From assembly GCF_000517085.1 (NCBI RefSeq), contig NZ_KI912107.1, positions 1,798,398 to 1,862,397 of the forward strand: a DNA stretch of 64,000 bases. Direction: 5' to 3'. A program made the translations under genes and the position numbers. Under the pieces are notes generated by a model that did not search any database, was not told where the DNA came from, and worked only from the letters and a program-made list of their open reading frames with translations. The stretch comes from Saccharicrinis fermentans DSM 9555 = JCM 21142 (GTDB lineage Bacteria; Bacteroidota; Bacteroidia; Bacteroidales; Marinilabiliaceae). Positions 33,398-42,223 of the stretch are shown here, in pieces (position 1 is the stretch's first letter; each line of letters begins with the position of its first letter).

Positions 33398-33514
33398 CTT
33401 ATAAGGATTTTATCCTTTGTTCGACCAAGATAAGTAAAAAGTTGAACATTGATAAATATCCAAAATTATGATTGCTAATATTTATTAGTCATGAAGGATA
33501 AAATTACGTTGAAC
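33398..33514 (-). other. attC-like 3' structure of the IS91-like unit, copy 2
   Basis: Same 117-bp structure as 16737-16853: GTTCAAC box at 33508-33514 (minus strand), the ATTTTATCCTT/AAGGATAAAAT pairing, and the crossover after the G at 33398. Confidence 0.6.
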
Positions 33515-33718
33515 GAAGGCGGCCTAACCTATGCACATTTCATCTAGTTCTTTTTCTTTGTAAACGCTCTGATCCTAATATTTCTCTGTTATTTATACAA
33601 CATTCTTTCATCAGCATGTTAATTTCGTTTGGTTTAAGGCATAACAATCCCGTTACACCCACATGAACGGTTGTTTTATTTGCATCCATGAAACAAAGAA
33701 CGTTTTATCTGCTTAATG

Positions 33719-34882
33719 TCATTCTAGTTGGTGCAATATCCTTGTGCGAACCATTATGCCTTTATTGCATTTGGGGCATATGCAAGGATCCTTTCCTATT
33801 AATGCTCTTAACACTTCATATGAGGTAAGGCCTTCGAGGTTTGACAACCACATATTTTCACCCACTAGTGCAATTACCTGTTCTCGTTTACCATGTATAT
33901 GTACCGTTGCAAGTATGCCAACATATCTGATTTTAAAGAATCCGCTAGGTAAGACGTGATGTATAAAACGCCTCACAAATTCAAGTTGATTTAAGGTCAT
34001 TTGTTTTTGCTTGCTATTTTGTCTGTAATCTTTATAGGTAAAGCTCACTTGCTTGTCCGATAAAGATGTTAGCCTATTATTAGATATAGCTACCCGATGG
34101 GTGTATCTGCCCAAGTATTGTAATACACTGTTGATACCCCCAAACGCCTTTTTACAGTATACATTCCATCGTTTACTGTACAGTTCTGATTTCAACATTT
34201 GAGCTCCTTCAAACTCCTTAGGTAACCTCAGTTTTTCCTTGATCAGTAGTTTTTCGAGTTGCTTAACTAGTATACCTCTAAACATGCCAGACAATGCCTT
34301 TACGGGCACAAAGAACTTCTTGGGCGAAGCAACCCATTCCATACCATCCGTAGACAGGCCGCCAGCGGGAACCAGCATATGAATATGGGGATGATACATT
34401 AATGTTTGCCCCCAGGTATGCAGTACACATAGTGCTCCAACATCAGCACCTAAAAATGAAGGATTGCGTCCTGCATTTTGTAAAGCTTGGGAGGCAGAAC
34501 GAAACAGTAAGTCATAACACGCTTGTTGGTTGATGTAAAACAATGGATGTAGCTCCCTTGGTATGGTAAATACAATATGAAAGTAGCGTCCGGGCATTAA
34601 TCGACTAGTGAGCTTATTGACCCATTGCTGCTGCTTTAAATACTGACACTTGGGGCAATGTCTATTGCGACAAGAGTTATAGGACTGTTGACTGTAACTA
34701 CAGCTGCTGTTATTACAATACGCAATATGACCGCCTGCTTCTGATGTACGGCACCTTGTTATAGCTTCAATAGCTTTTTGTTGTTCTTTGTTCAACCTTA
34801 ACTTGGTAGCAATATCATCTTGACAGCTCCTCACAACATCGGCCACTTCTATTTTCTGTTTACTATTTTCGGTGTGACTCAT
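33719..34882 (-). CDS. IS91-family HUH transposase, intact
   Basis: 387 residues, a rolling-circle-type single-strand transposase. The N-terminal zinc-binding region has repeated cysteines (CRTS, YCNNSSC, SCRNRHCPKCQ; about 44-79). The HUH motif is HPHIH (His166, His168). The catalytic tyrosine region is SVLQYLGRYTHRVAISN (Tyr256 or Tyr260). A C-terminal CICPKCNKG pair of Cys may bind another metal. Its start overlaps the recombinase stop by 4 bp. This is the only complete transposase in the window, so it could mobilise both copies. Confidence 0.94.
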   Translation of the reverse strand: MSHTENSKQKIEVADVVRSCQDDIATKLRLNKEQQKAIEAITRCRTSEAGGHIAYCNNSSCSYSQQSYNSCRNRHCPKCQYLKQQQWVNKLTSRLMPGRYFHIVFTIPRELHPLFYINQQACYDLLFRSASQALQNAGRNPSFLGADVGALCVLHTWGQTLMYHPHIHMLVPAGGLSTDGMEWVASPKKFFVPVKALSGMFRGILVKQLEKLLIKEKLRLPKEFEGAQMLKSELYSKRWNVYCKKAFGGINSVLQYLGRYTHRVAISNNRLTSLSDKQVSFTYKDYRQNSKQKQMTLNQLEFVRRFIHHVLPSGFFKIRYVGILATVHIHGKREQVIALVGENMWLSNLEGLTSYEVLRALIGKDPCICPKCNKGIMVRTRILHQLE

Positions 34883-35688
34883 GGCTGTGCCTGCTTTATT
34901 GGAATTAACAAATTGGGAACTTCGCCAAGGTAAGGGTGAGCCAAATGAAGATAACCTGAGGTTGTTTTTAGTGAACTGTGTCCCATCAGTAACTGCAACC
35001 GTTTCAAATTGATACCTCTTTCAAGCATATGAGTAGCAAAACAATGTCGTAACACATGAGGCGATACGCCTTTATTTATACCTACTGATAAGGCAGCACG
35101 TGATACTATCTTACGAAAACTTGTTGCGGAATATTTCTTCCCTTTTTTAAAGCCCTCAAAAAGATACTTCGAAGGACGATACTGTTTAAAATAAATTCTG
35201 AGTTGTTCTAATATATCCTCTGGAAGTGGTACTTCTCGGCTTTTATTACCCTTGCCCTTTATGCGTACAACCAAACGTGCCGAATCTATTTGCTCAGGCA
35301 ACAAACTTAGAGCTTCTTCGCACCGCATGCCCGTTGCATAAGTCAACATCATTAATGTACGATGTTTGACATTATATGAACTTGTCACCAAACGATAGGC
35401 ATCTGACTGAGACAAAACCGTGGGTAGTTTCTTCGCTACTCTTGGACGCTTTATCTTAATGCCATCCCACTTGTTCCCAAGTATATCCACCCAAAATATT
35501 TTCCAGGCACTAATCATTTGGTTGATGGTACTGTTCGAAAGCTTTTTTTCTTGAAGAAGATAATAGCAGAAATCTTTTACTTCCTGATGACTAAGTGTTG
35601 ACGGAGACCTCCTGTAATACTTTGCCAAAATCGAGAGCATAGATACATAAGTATCTACAGTTCTCTCACTGTAACCGCGTAAGCGCAT
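34879..35688 (-). CDS. Tyrosine recombinase of the IS91-like unit, copy 2
   Basis: 269 residues, identical in sequence to the protein at 14564-15373, with all catalytic residues (Arg122, Lys145/149, His211, Arg214, His237, Tyr246). It lies upstream of, and overlaps, the intact HUH transposase. Perfect protein identity of the two copies points to recent duplication or gene conversion. Confidence 0.92.
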   Translation of the reverse strand: MRLRGYSERTVDTYVSMLSILAKYYRRSPSTLSHQEVKDFCYYLLQEKKLSNSTINQMISAWKIFWVDILGNKWDGIKIKRPRVAKKLPTVLSQSDAYRLVTSSYNVKHRTLMMLTYATGMRCEEALSLLPEQIDSARLVVRIKGKGNKSREVPLPEDILEQLRIYFKQYRPSKYLFEGFKKGKKYSATSFRKIVSRAALSVGINKGVSPHVLRHCFATHMLERGINLKRLQLLMGHSSLKTTSGYLHLAHPYLGEVPNLLIPIKQAQP

Positions 35689-35799
35689 TTCTTGAATGAC
35701 CTGCGCGCGTAATGTTTTTTTTTCATCTTATAAAGTATTAATGAATAATACTTTAAGTTACCACTTTTCTAATTAGCGACGAAGGAGCTTTCGTTCAAC

Positions 35800-35933
35800 T
35801 TGTTTATATACGGAACTTTTATCCTTTTATCCAACAATTTTGGTTGGCTATGCGGAGGTTTTGATGTTTTTATACTTTTTACTTCCCAGTAAAAAAGACG
35901 AGAATTCCCACTTTAATGCAAGTTAAGTATGTT
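35800..35933 (-). other. Candidate attI-like region of array B
   Basis: 134 bp of non-coding DNA between the decayed recombinase (stop at 35934) and the array boundary G^TTGAAC. On the minus strand it contains TTGTTGGATAAAAGGATAAAAG and CTTTTTTACTGGGAAGTAAAAAG-type inverted arms. It does not resemble the shorter region before array A. Confidence 0.35.
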
Positions 35934-36284
35934 TTACATATTATCAAATGGATCTTTAATCTTTCTTATACTGGTCTCTGTAACATGAGTGTAAATCATA
36001 GTTGTCGTTGGACTACTGTGCCCCAAAAGTTCTTGGATGTATCTAATGTCAGTTCCATTCTCTAATAAATGTGTGGCAAAACGATACCTCAGTGTATGTA
36101 ATACAACATGCTTTTTTAATCCTACTTTATTCACGGCATTTTTTAATACCCTTTGTGCACTCGAACTACTATATTGTTCCCCTTTCTGACCTTCAAATAA
36201 ATAATATTTGGGTTTATATTGTTTATAGTATTCTCTTGACCTATCTAGAGCGTTTTCAACAAATTTCAGCTTTTTTTTAGGCAA
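35934..36284 (-). pseudogene. Tyrosine recombinase C-terminal fragment, upstream of cassette array B
   Basis: 116 residues: [20 protein letters not shown], then [21 protein letters not shown] and [20 protein letters not shown] with the nucleophile Tyr, ending KDPFDNM. The conserved second His of H-x-L-R-H is Tyr here (HTLRY). The N-terminal 60 percent, including the first catalytic Arg, is cut off by the transposase remnant starting near 36286. It points toward array B just as 14119-14385 points toward array A. Confidence 0.8.
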
Positions 36285-36285
36285 A

Positions 36286-37200
36286 ATCGGTCGTTTTGGG
36301 GCAGTTTAATTTTGCAAGTAGCTGGTTATCTGTTGTAGCTTTTTTCGAAAATCCATTTATTGTACACAGGGGCGTATTGATTTTGAATAAATTAGATAGT
36401 TTCTTTGGGGCATGTATTTCAAAGTATCCATGCGCAAAAATCCAGAATCTGGAGTTTACTCTGGTTATTATCGATTGGTTGAGAGCTACCCCAACGAAGA
36501 CGGTAGGGTATCCCACCGCACCATGGTCAATGCCGGATACTTAGATGATTTGAATGCAAATCAATTAGTTGTAATACAAAAGCTTATCACAGAAAAGGCC
36601 GAAAACTGCAATAACCCTTTGTTCACTTATCAAGAAAGTGACGATAGCCTCGTAAATAGTCTTTGCAAGGAAACTCCAGACAGAAAAGCATCCGGTTGCA
36701 TCATCAATAAAATGGTCGGTAAAAGAAAACATAGAAATCAATGCGCGTAGTGCAGTCTATTTTTTGCGCACCTCACTTGAAAATTACGATGAAGATGTTT
36801 TATGGAGTTTTTACAATACCATCCGGGAGATTGAAGCTTCTTTTCGAGTTTTAAAAACCGATCTTGATTTACGCCCAATTTATCACAAAACCGATTCAAG
36901 TACAATGGCTCATCTGCACCTTGGGTTGTTGGCATATTGGGTAGTGAATACAATCAGGTATCAACTAAAAAGTAAAGGGATAAACCATGGATGGAAAGAA
37001 TTCGTCCGCATAATGAATACACAAAAGGCGGTTACAGCAACTGCTCAAAACGTAGAGAATCAAACTATTTCAATAAGACGTTGCTATGAGCCTAACGAAA
37101 AAGTAAAACAATTATATGATGCTCTGAAATACAAATATCCTCCCTTTACCCGAAAAAAATCTGTAGTACACAAAATGAAAATAAAAAAATACGCAAGTGG
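36286..37200 (+). pseudogene. IS4/IS1634-like transposase remnant with internal deletion
   Basis: The N-terminal frame (36412-36750) gives MYFKVSMRKNPESGVYSGYY, RLVESYPNEDGRVSHRTMVN, a typical start for this group. It ends where the frame shifts near 36745. The second frame (36764 to about 37180) gives the C-terminal DDE part TIREIEASFRVLKTDLDLRPI and HLHLGLLAYWVVNTIRYQLK. About 300 central residues are missing. An end-like sequence TCGGTCGTTTTGGGGCAGTT precedes it at 36286. Its insertion probably truncated the array B recombinase. Confidence 0.8.
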
Positions 37201-37259
37201 CTACAAAACAAGAATCTCCGCCAATTTAGCTGCAATGTGGGGTAAATTACAAGTAATGT

Positions 37260-37289
37260 TGGCGAGTTGTTGGAGTTGTTATAGTTGGC
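37260..37289 (-). repeat. 30-bp repeat, inverted partner of 13128-13157
   Basis: Exact reverse complement of 13128-13157, found just after the IS4-like remnant. The downstream base differs, so the shared block ends sharply. Confidence 0.8.
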
Positions 37290-37458
37290 AAGTTTTTGAC
37301 GATAATATTCCCCACCTATCTGCAGGAAGGGTTTGCTGAAATACAAAAATCAAAGAAATCAACGAGTAAGATGAGAGAATAATCTGTATCAGAAAAGTGT
37401 ACTGCGGCATATACAAAGCATACACACGCAGTCACCACAAACATATTTACAAACTAAT

Positions 37459-39408
37459 TTACTCCTCAATAGGCGTATAACGCACAGTAATGGACCCTGA
37501 CGTAAGAGGTTCAACAAAATCAATGCCAATGCGATATGATTTTTTACCACTACGCAAGTGTTTCACGGGTACTACTTCATCTGTAATTTTAAACGCAGCT
37601 CCATTGGAACTTACTTCTGCTTTTACTTTTTGGTTTTCTGAAGTAATAACGATCGTTTTTTCATCCACCACTTTATAATCTACATTTACCATAACGGCAG
37701 TACCAAAAATAACTGGAGACGATGTTTTAAATTCATCGCTAACGGTGATAGTACCATTTCCGTTTCTATCGTTGATCATGGTTCTGTTTAAGATCTTCAA
37801 CTCTGGAATTTCATAAGCAGCTTTGATATCCATAGTTACCATGTCTTTATTTTTCTGAAAGCGGGTTTTCGTAATAATCCCTTTATGCTCCTTTCCTTTG
37901 GATTGTAAAGTATTATTAATTCTAGGTACAGGATGTCCCCAAGAACTGCGGGCCGGATTATGATCAGAGAAAGCACCTGCTATATAAGAAGGTGCACCAA
38001 TATCTCCCGAGATATAATCATCACCCAACACAACTACGTAGCTACCTACATCCATATGATTATGGTTTTCGGCATTGTGACCAGCTTTCATTGAAATGGA
38101 GAATGGTATTCTTTGCGAACCACGAGAAATAACAATTCCCATATCATCAAAATAAGTATACGCAGGTAAAACTGTTTTAGTATACGGTGCCGTATAATCA
38201 TCACCATCCTTCCATACAATTAAGCTTTGAACACTTTCATCCGGCACAAAGGTAAGCGGTTTTTTAGCACCATAATGCTTAGCCGCCATTACATAGGCAA
38301 AATTATCACTACCGGGCTTAATTCGGGTTACACCATCTGCAAAAGGAGAATACATACCCTCATGAATTTGGAATCGTTCGGGAAAATTGGCCACATTATT
38401 TAACTTCTGAGGATCGTTAAAAGATATCAGGTCAACTTTACCATTGGTATAATCATCTAAAATTTCAGCTAAATAAAGATAATGACCAAAACCATAATTC
38501 CAATAACCGGTTCCCTCGGAGCAATAACCATCTGCGCCAAAGCCTGATAAATAGTAGACCATGCTATTTAAAGCGCAACCAATAGCGGCAATTCGTTCAT
38601 CATAACTTTTAGAGGCAACAATGGTGGTAAAAATAGTACCACTGGTACAAACCGAATTCCAGTTACTGGTACTACGAATCCAGGTATTGCTTTTCGTATC
38701 TTCACCTTTACAGCTTCTGAGATAAGAATCCATTATACGCCACTGTAGCTGTTCATCTATTTTTGCTTTTAATGCTGCCGGCAATTTATCCTCTAACAAA
38801 GAGTTGGCCATAGCCAGTACTAAACCAAATTTTCGAGCCCCCAGGTCAATAGCAACCCGTTTTCCCTCCAGCACACTGTTTTCCCGGTCATCATGATTGG
38901 GATGCATCCATGATTTCATTGCGACTATAGAGTCCACATAAACGACTATTTGAGGAAGAAAACGTCCTTTATTCTCGATACACTCACCCAAAATATAACG
39001 CTCCAGTCTATCCATCGTTCTATAATAACGAGGCTTATAAATACCTCTATTTCCTTCTTTATTGGCTCTACGATAAATTTCGTCCGTTATTGGTACTTCC
39101 GGTGCTTTGTCTAACTGGGCAAGTGCTTCTTTCAGGTATTCCTTACCTTCTTCCCCATCAGCAACCCTATCCCAATGCTTCCGGTCAGAAATAGGTGGCG
39201 CAGGCTGAAAAGCCTCCTGAGGCACCACTTTCTTGAGCATTTCAATTTGAAGTGCTGTTGGATATATCAATTGAGGATCTGCGGCTTTTAGATAGGCATC
39301 TATATCTAACACCTCTTGTTTTTCTTTCGGCGCTGAGTAGCTCATTACTCCGCTCACCAAAAAAACAAGAAAAAGCATTCCTAATTTATCGACTTGAATA
39401 CATTTCAT
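37459..39408 (-). CDS. Heparinase II/III-like polysaccharide lyase (secreted)
   Basis: 649 residues with a signal peptide (about 1-25). An alpha/alpha-toroid N-terminal half (about 110-390; YRTMDRLERYILGE, SNWNSVCTSGTIF, SEGTGYWNYGFGHYLYLAE with the Asn and Tyr of heparinase-like lyases) and a beta-sandwich half with MKAGHNAENHNHMDVGSYVV, the metal/catalytic His region. It would cleave uronic-acid-containing chains by beta-elimination in the periplasm. It is the last gene of the minus-strand sulfatase cluster and probably works on de-sulfated oligosaccharides from its neighbours. The exact PL family is not assignable by eye; chondroitin-, heparin-, alginate- or ulvan-type substrates are all possible. 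Confidence 0.82.
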   Translation of the reverse strand: MKCIQVDKLGMLFLVFLVSGVMSYSAPKEKQEVLDIDAYLKAADPQLIYPTALQIEMLKKVVPQEAFQPAPPISDRKHWDRVADGEEGKEYLKEALAQLDKAPEVPITDEIYRRANKEGNRGIYKPRYYRTMDRLERYILGECIENKGRFLPQIVVYVDSIVAMKSWMHPNHDDRENSVLEGKRVAIDLGARKFGLVLAMANSLLEDKLPAALKAKIDEQLQWRIMDSYLRSCKGEDTKSNTWIRSTSNWNSVCTSGTIFTTIVASKSYDERIAAIGCALNSMVYYLSGFGADGYCSEGTGYWNYGFGHYLYLAEILDDYTNGKVDLISFNDPQKLNNVANFPERFQIHEGMYSPFADGVTRIKPGSDNFAYVMAAKHYGAKKPLTFVPDESVQSLIVWKDGDDYTAPYTKTVLPAYTYFDDMGIVISRGSQRIPFSISMKAGHNAENHNHMDVGSYVVVLGDDYISGDIGAPSYIAGAFSDHNPARSSWGHPVPRINNTLQSKGKEHKGIITKTRFQKNKDMVTMDIKAAYEIPELKILNRTMINDRNGNGTITVSDEFKTSSPVIFGTAVMVNVDYKVVDEKTIVITSENQKVKAEVSSNGAAFKITDEVVPVKHLRSGKKSYRIGIDFVEPLTSGSITVRYTPIEE

Positions 39409-39481
39409 ATACGCTCATTTAATTTTTAATACTTTGGGCACTTTTTACAACATACAACCGGACCATGCCAGTTTTATCAAG

Positions 39482-41269
39482 CTATAACTTTTCTATATAA
39501 ACATAATAAGCTGGATGCACCCTTTTCATTTCATCAATTAAACGTGCTTCCATATCATATTTTCCTGCAGGAACATGGAGCTTAAAAGTTACTTCCTCTT
39601 GTCCTTCTTCTATAGGTCTCACTTTTGTTTGTCCGGCCACATAGAGATGCGCCTCAGTAAAATCGTTTTTCACACTAGCCGGCGCCGTCTTATCCAGCTC
39701 CACTCTTTTATTTTGCGCAGGAAAAGTTGCATTGATAGCATATGCACTTTCACGTGGAAATCGACGCAAAGAGATGGTGTACTCACCTCCGGTAACAAAT
39801 TCAATTTTCCAGATCCCTTCGGCCTGTTCACCAGTAATAGCGCCATTTTGATGCCAGACACCTTTATAGGCACCAATGATTAAATCATGAGAACATATTT
39901 TACTTGGATTTTCATAAGGAGTTCCCACTTTGATATAGGCATAACGCTGATCCACACCATCATCAAGAAAGGACTGCCACCAATTTTTATACCCTACGGC
40001 TAATCGCGCGGCCACTTCAGGGTATTGATCTATCACATTATTTTCCTGTCCTAAATCTTTTTTAATATCATATAATTTATCGCCATCCACCAAGCGCCAG
40101 GTTTCATCCATTACGGTATACTTTTTATACTTTATCAGATTTTGCTCACGTTGCGTATCCATGTATAAAATACGATTAGGCCACGCCGGATTATCTTCTG
40201 TTAGCAAAGGCTTAAGACTTTTACCATCCAATGGTTTCACCGGATTAAATTTAACACCCAAGAGATCCACAAAGGTGGGAAGTAAGTCATAATGAGCAAC
40301 AAGCTGATCTATATTTTTTCCACCACTTAAATCACCATTGGGCCAGCGAATAAAAAACGGAACACGATGTCCTCCATCATACTGACTACCTTTACCGCCC
40401 TTTAAACCGGCATTATAGGTACTACGTCCTGCTGATGTTCCATTATCTGTAGTAAAAATAAGAATGGTATTATCTGTCAAGTTCAACTCATCCAATTTAT
40501 TCTCCAACTTTTTAAAATTATCATCTATATTGGTGATCATTCCATAAAAGCGACGAAGCCTAGGATCTAATTTTTCAAATTTCTTTCCTTTATATAGGTC
40601 TAAATATCTTTGGTCGACATTATAGGGAGCGTGTGGTGCATTGGTAGACAAATAACAGAAGAATGGCTTATCTTTATTTTCCTCAATAAAATCCAAAGCC
40701 TTTGAAAAAAATATATCGGTACAATACCCTTCAAATTTTTGTTCCACCCCATTATGCACGTAAGTATCATCAAAATAATCATTCATCCAAAAATCCGGTC
40801 CTTGGCCAATACCACCTGCCCCATGTCTAACCACCTCATGAAAGCCTCGATCTTCGGGTCGGTATGGATAGTTATCACCCAAATGCCACTTACCGAACAT
40901 GCCATTTGTATATCCATTTTGAGCCAACACCTGAGGAAGAATAATCTCATCCTCAAATAGAATAGAACGTCCTGCTATGGTATGAAAAACATTGACCCTG
41001 TTACAATGTCGACCGCTCATTATGGAGCTTCTGGTGGGTGCACAAGTAGTACTCACATGATAATTGGTCAGTCGAACCGCATCGTTATAGAACTTATCAA
41101 TGTGAGGTGTCTTCACATAAGGGTTTCCTGTACATCCCAAATCGCCCATACCTTGGTCATCGGTAATGACAAAAACAATATTAGGTTTTACTGATGTAGA
41201 CTGTGCCAACAAAGGAATAACATTACATAGCAATGCAAGGCACCATATAAATAGATTTTTGGTTTTCAT
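39482..41269 (-). CDS. S1-family sulfatase (1)
   Basis: 595 residues with a signal peptide (about 1-22). The alkaline-phosphatase-like core opens NIVFVITDDQGMGDLG (metal-binding Asp pair at about 37-38) and has the formylglycine motif TCAPTRSSIMSGR (Cys76, C-x-P-T-R). Others are GKWHLGDN, DNGTSAG and GGHRVPF. After the sulfatase domain there is an extra C-terminal beta-rich domain (about 450-595, EGIWKIEFVTGGEYTISLRRFPRE), also present in the sulfatase at 43914-45719; the two are close paralogues. It removes sulfate esters from the target glycan in the periplasm after maturation by a formylglycine-generating enzyme not in this window. Confidence 0.95.
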   Translation of the reverse strand: MKTKNLFIWCLALLCNVIPLLAQSTSVKPNIVFVITDDQGMGDLGCTGNPYVKTPHIDKFYNDAVRLTNYHVSTTCAPTRSSIMSGRHCNRVNVFHTIAGRSILFEDEIILPQVLAQNGYTNGMFGKWHLGDNYPYRPEDRGFHEVVRHGAGGIGQGPDFWMNDYFDDTYVHNGVEQKFEGYCTDIFFSKALDFIEENKDKPFFCYLSTNAPHAPYNVDQRYLDLYKGKKFEKLDPRLRRFYGMITNIDDNFKKLENKLDELNLTDNTILIFTTDNGTSAGRSTYNAGLKGGKGSQYDGGHRVPFFIRWPNGDLSGGKNIDQLVAHYDLLPTFVDLLGVKFNPVKPLDGKSLKPLLTEDNPAWPNRILYMDTQREQNLIKYKKYTVMDETWRLVDGDKLYDIKKDLGQENNVIDQYPEVAARLAVGYKNWWQSFLDDGVDQRYAYIKVGTPYENPSKICSHDLIIGAYKGVWHQNGAITGEQAEGIWKIEFVTGGEYTISLRRFPRESAYAINATFPAQNKRVELDKTAPASVKNDFTEAHLYVAGQTKVRPIEEGQEEVTFKLHVPAGKYDMEARLIDEMKRVHPAYYVYIEKL

Positions 41270-41313
41270 ATATTTAATTTTTAATATACTTGTCCTTCAA
41301 TATTTTTCAATCA

Positions 41314-42198
41314 TTACAAGGTAGGTTCACCTTTCAAAAACTTCAAGGATTTCAAAAACAGGTCACTTTGATATACTGTTTTCGTATAAAATTCTCCATT
41401 ATGTTTTGTATTATTAAAGAACCCATGTCCCACTCCATCATATAAAAACAAGTCGCAACGGCTTCCTACCTCTTTCATTTTATTTTGATATTTTTCCACA
41501 ATACTAACTGGAATTAAATGATCCTTCTTCCCAAGAAATATAATGGTAGGAGGTGCATTCTTTCTGATATTATGTGCTGGTGATATTTCTTTCCACCGCT
41601 CCCCCATTCGCTCATAGCAAAAACCATCCGGACCATTATCTGAAACAGGATTAAATAATACCAAGGCATTTGCCTTTGAGCTAATACTTAAATCCTCTTC
41701 AGGCTCATCCAGTCCGGGGCAGTTACCACAAGCTGCAGCAAGATGACCTCCGGCAGAACCTCCTGAAGCAGCAATTTTTTTAGGGTTAATATTTAGCACC
41801 TTCGCATTCTTACGTAAAAAGCGAATGGCCGACTTAGCATCCGCAACAGATTCATAAGGAGTGGTCTTATGTCGGCTTTTCACACGATAATCAGCCAGCA
41901 CGGTGATCATACCACGAGAAGCAAAGTATTCTGCCTGTGGTTTAAACTGGTCAATAGATCCTCCATTCCAGCCTCCACCAAAAAAGAACACCATGGTTGG
42001 GTATTTTCGATGCTTATTAAACCCGGCTGGATACCTGAATGTTAAATCCAAACTAACTGTATCTACCGTCTTATAGGTTAGTTTAAAAGGCCTATCTCTA
42101 TCGATATTTGCTAATTGATCACTTACATCCTGAGCTTGAACAGCAACAGAAATAAATACAAATATGAATGCGGCCCATAAAATTAATTTCCTTGTCAT
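41314..42198 (-). CDS. Secreted alpha/beta-hydrolase, carbohydrate esterase-like
   Basis: 294 residues with a signal peptide (about 1-22). An alpha/beta-hydrolase of the BD-FAE/acetyl-xylan-esterase-like group: oxyanion region FFFGGGWNGGS, nucleophile elbow ASGGSAGGHLA (Ser in G-x-S-x-G), acid region FLGKKDHLIPV and catalytic His in GVGHGFFNN. It likely removes acetyl or other acyl groups from the glycan so lyases, sulfatases and glycosidases can act. It is flanked closely by two sulfatase genes on the same strand (44 and 25 bp gaps), consistent with co-transcription. Confidence 0.87.
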   Translation of the reverse strand: MTRKLILWAAFIFVFISVAVQAQDVSDQLANIDRDRPFKLTYKTVDTVSLDLTFRYPAGFNKHRKYPTMVFFFGGGWNGGSIDQFKPQAEYFASRGMITVLADYRVKSRHKTTPYESVADAKSAIRFLRKNAKVLNINPKKIAASGGSAGGHLAAACGNCPGLDEPEEDLSISSKANALVLFNPVSDNGPDGFCYERMGERWKEISPAHNIRKNAPPTIIFLGKKDHLIPVSIVEKYQNKMKEVGSRCDLFLYDGVGHGFFNNTKHNGEFYTKTVYQSDLFLKSLKFLKGEPTL

Positions 42199-42223
42199 TA
42201 TCAGTACATATATAAAGGTAAAA

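Larger units (their letters stand above)
33398..35799 (-). mobile_element. Two-gene recombinase/HUH-transposase unit (IS91-like), copy 2, first cassette of array B
   Basis: 2402 bp, inverted relative to copy 1 (14453-16853). Both genes are intact here. It starts GTTGAACGAAAGC at 35799 and ends ...CCTTATAAG at 33398, directly followed by the lipoprotein cassette (TTGTACAC). The left flank (...ATATAAACAA) differs from that of copy 1. No target duplication is visible, consistent with either IS91-type transposition or cassette integration. Confidence 0.85.

Noticed and set aside
14453-35799. A composite transposon made by two inverted IS91-like elements
   Set aside because: IS91 elements move alone by rolling circle and do not form classical composites. 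The exact G^TT boundaries, the self-complementary cassette ends and the intron positions are better explained by cassette arrays.
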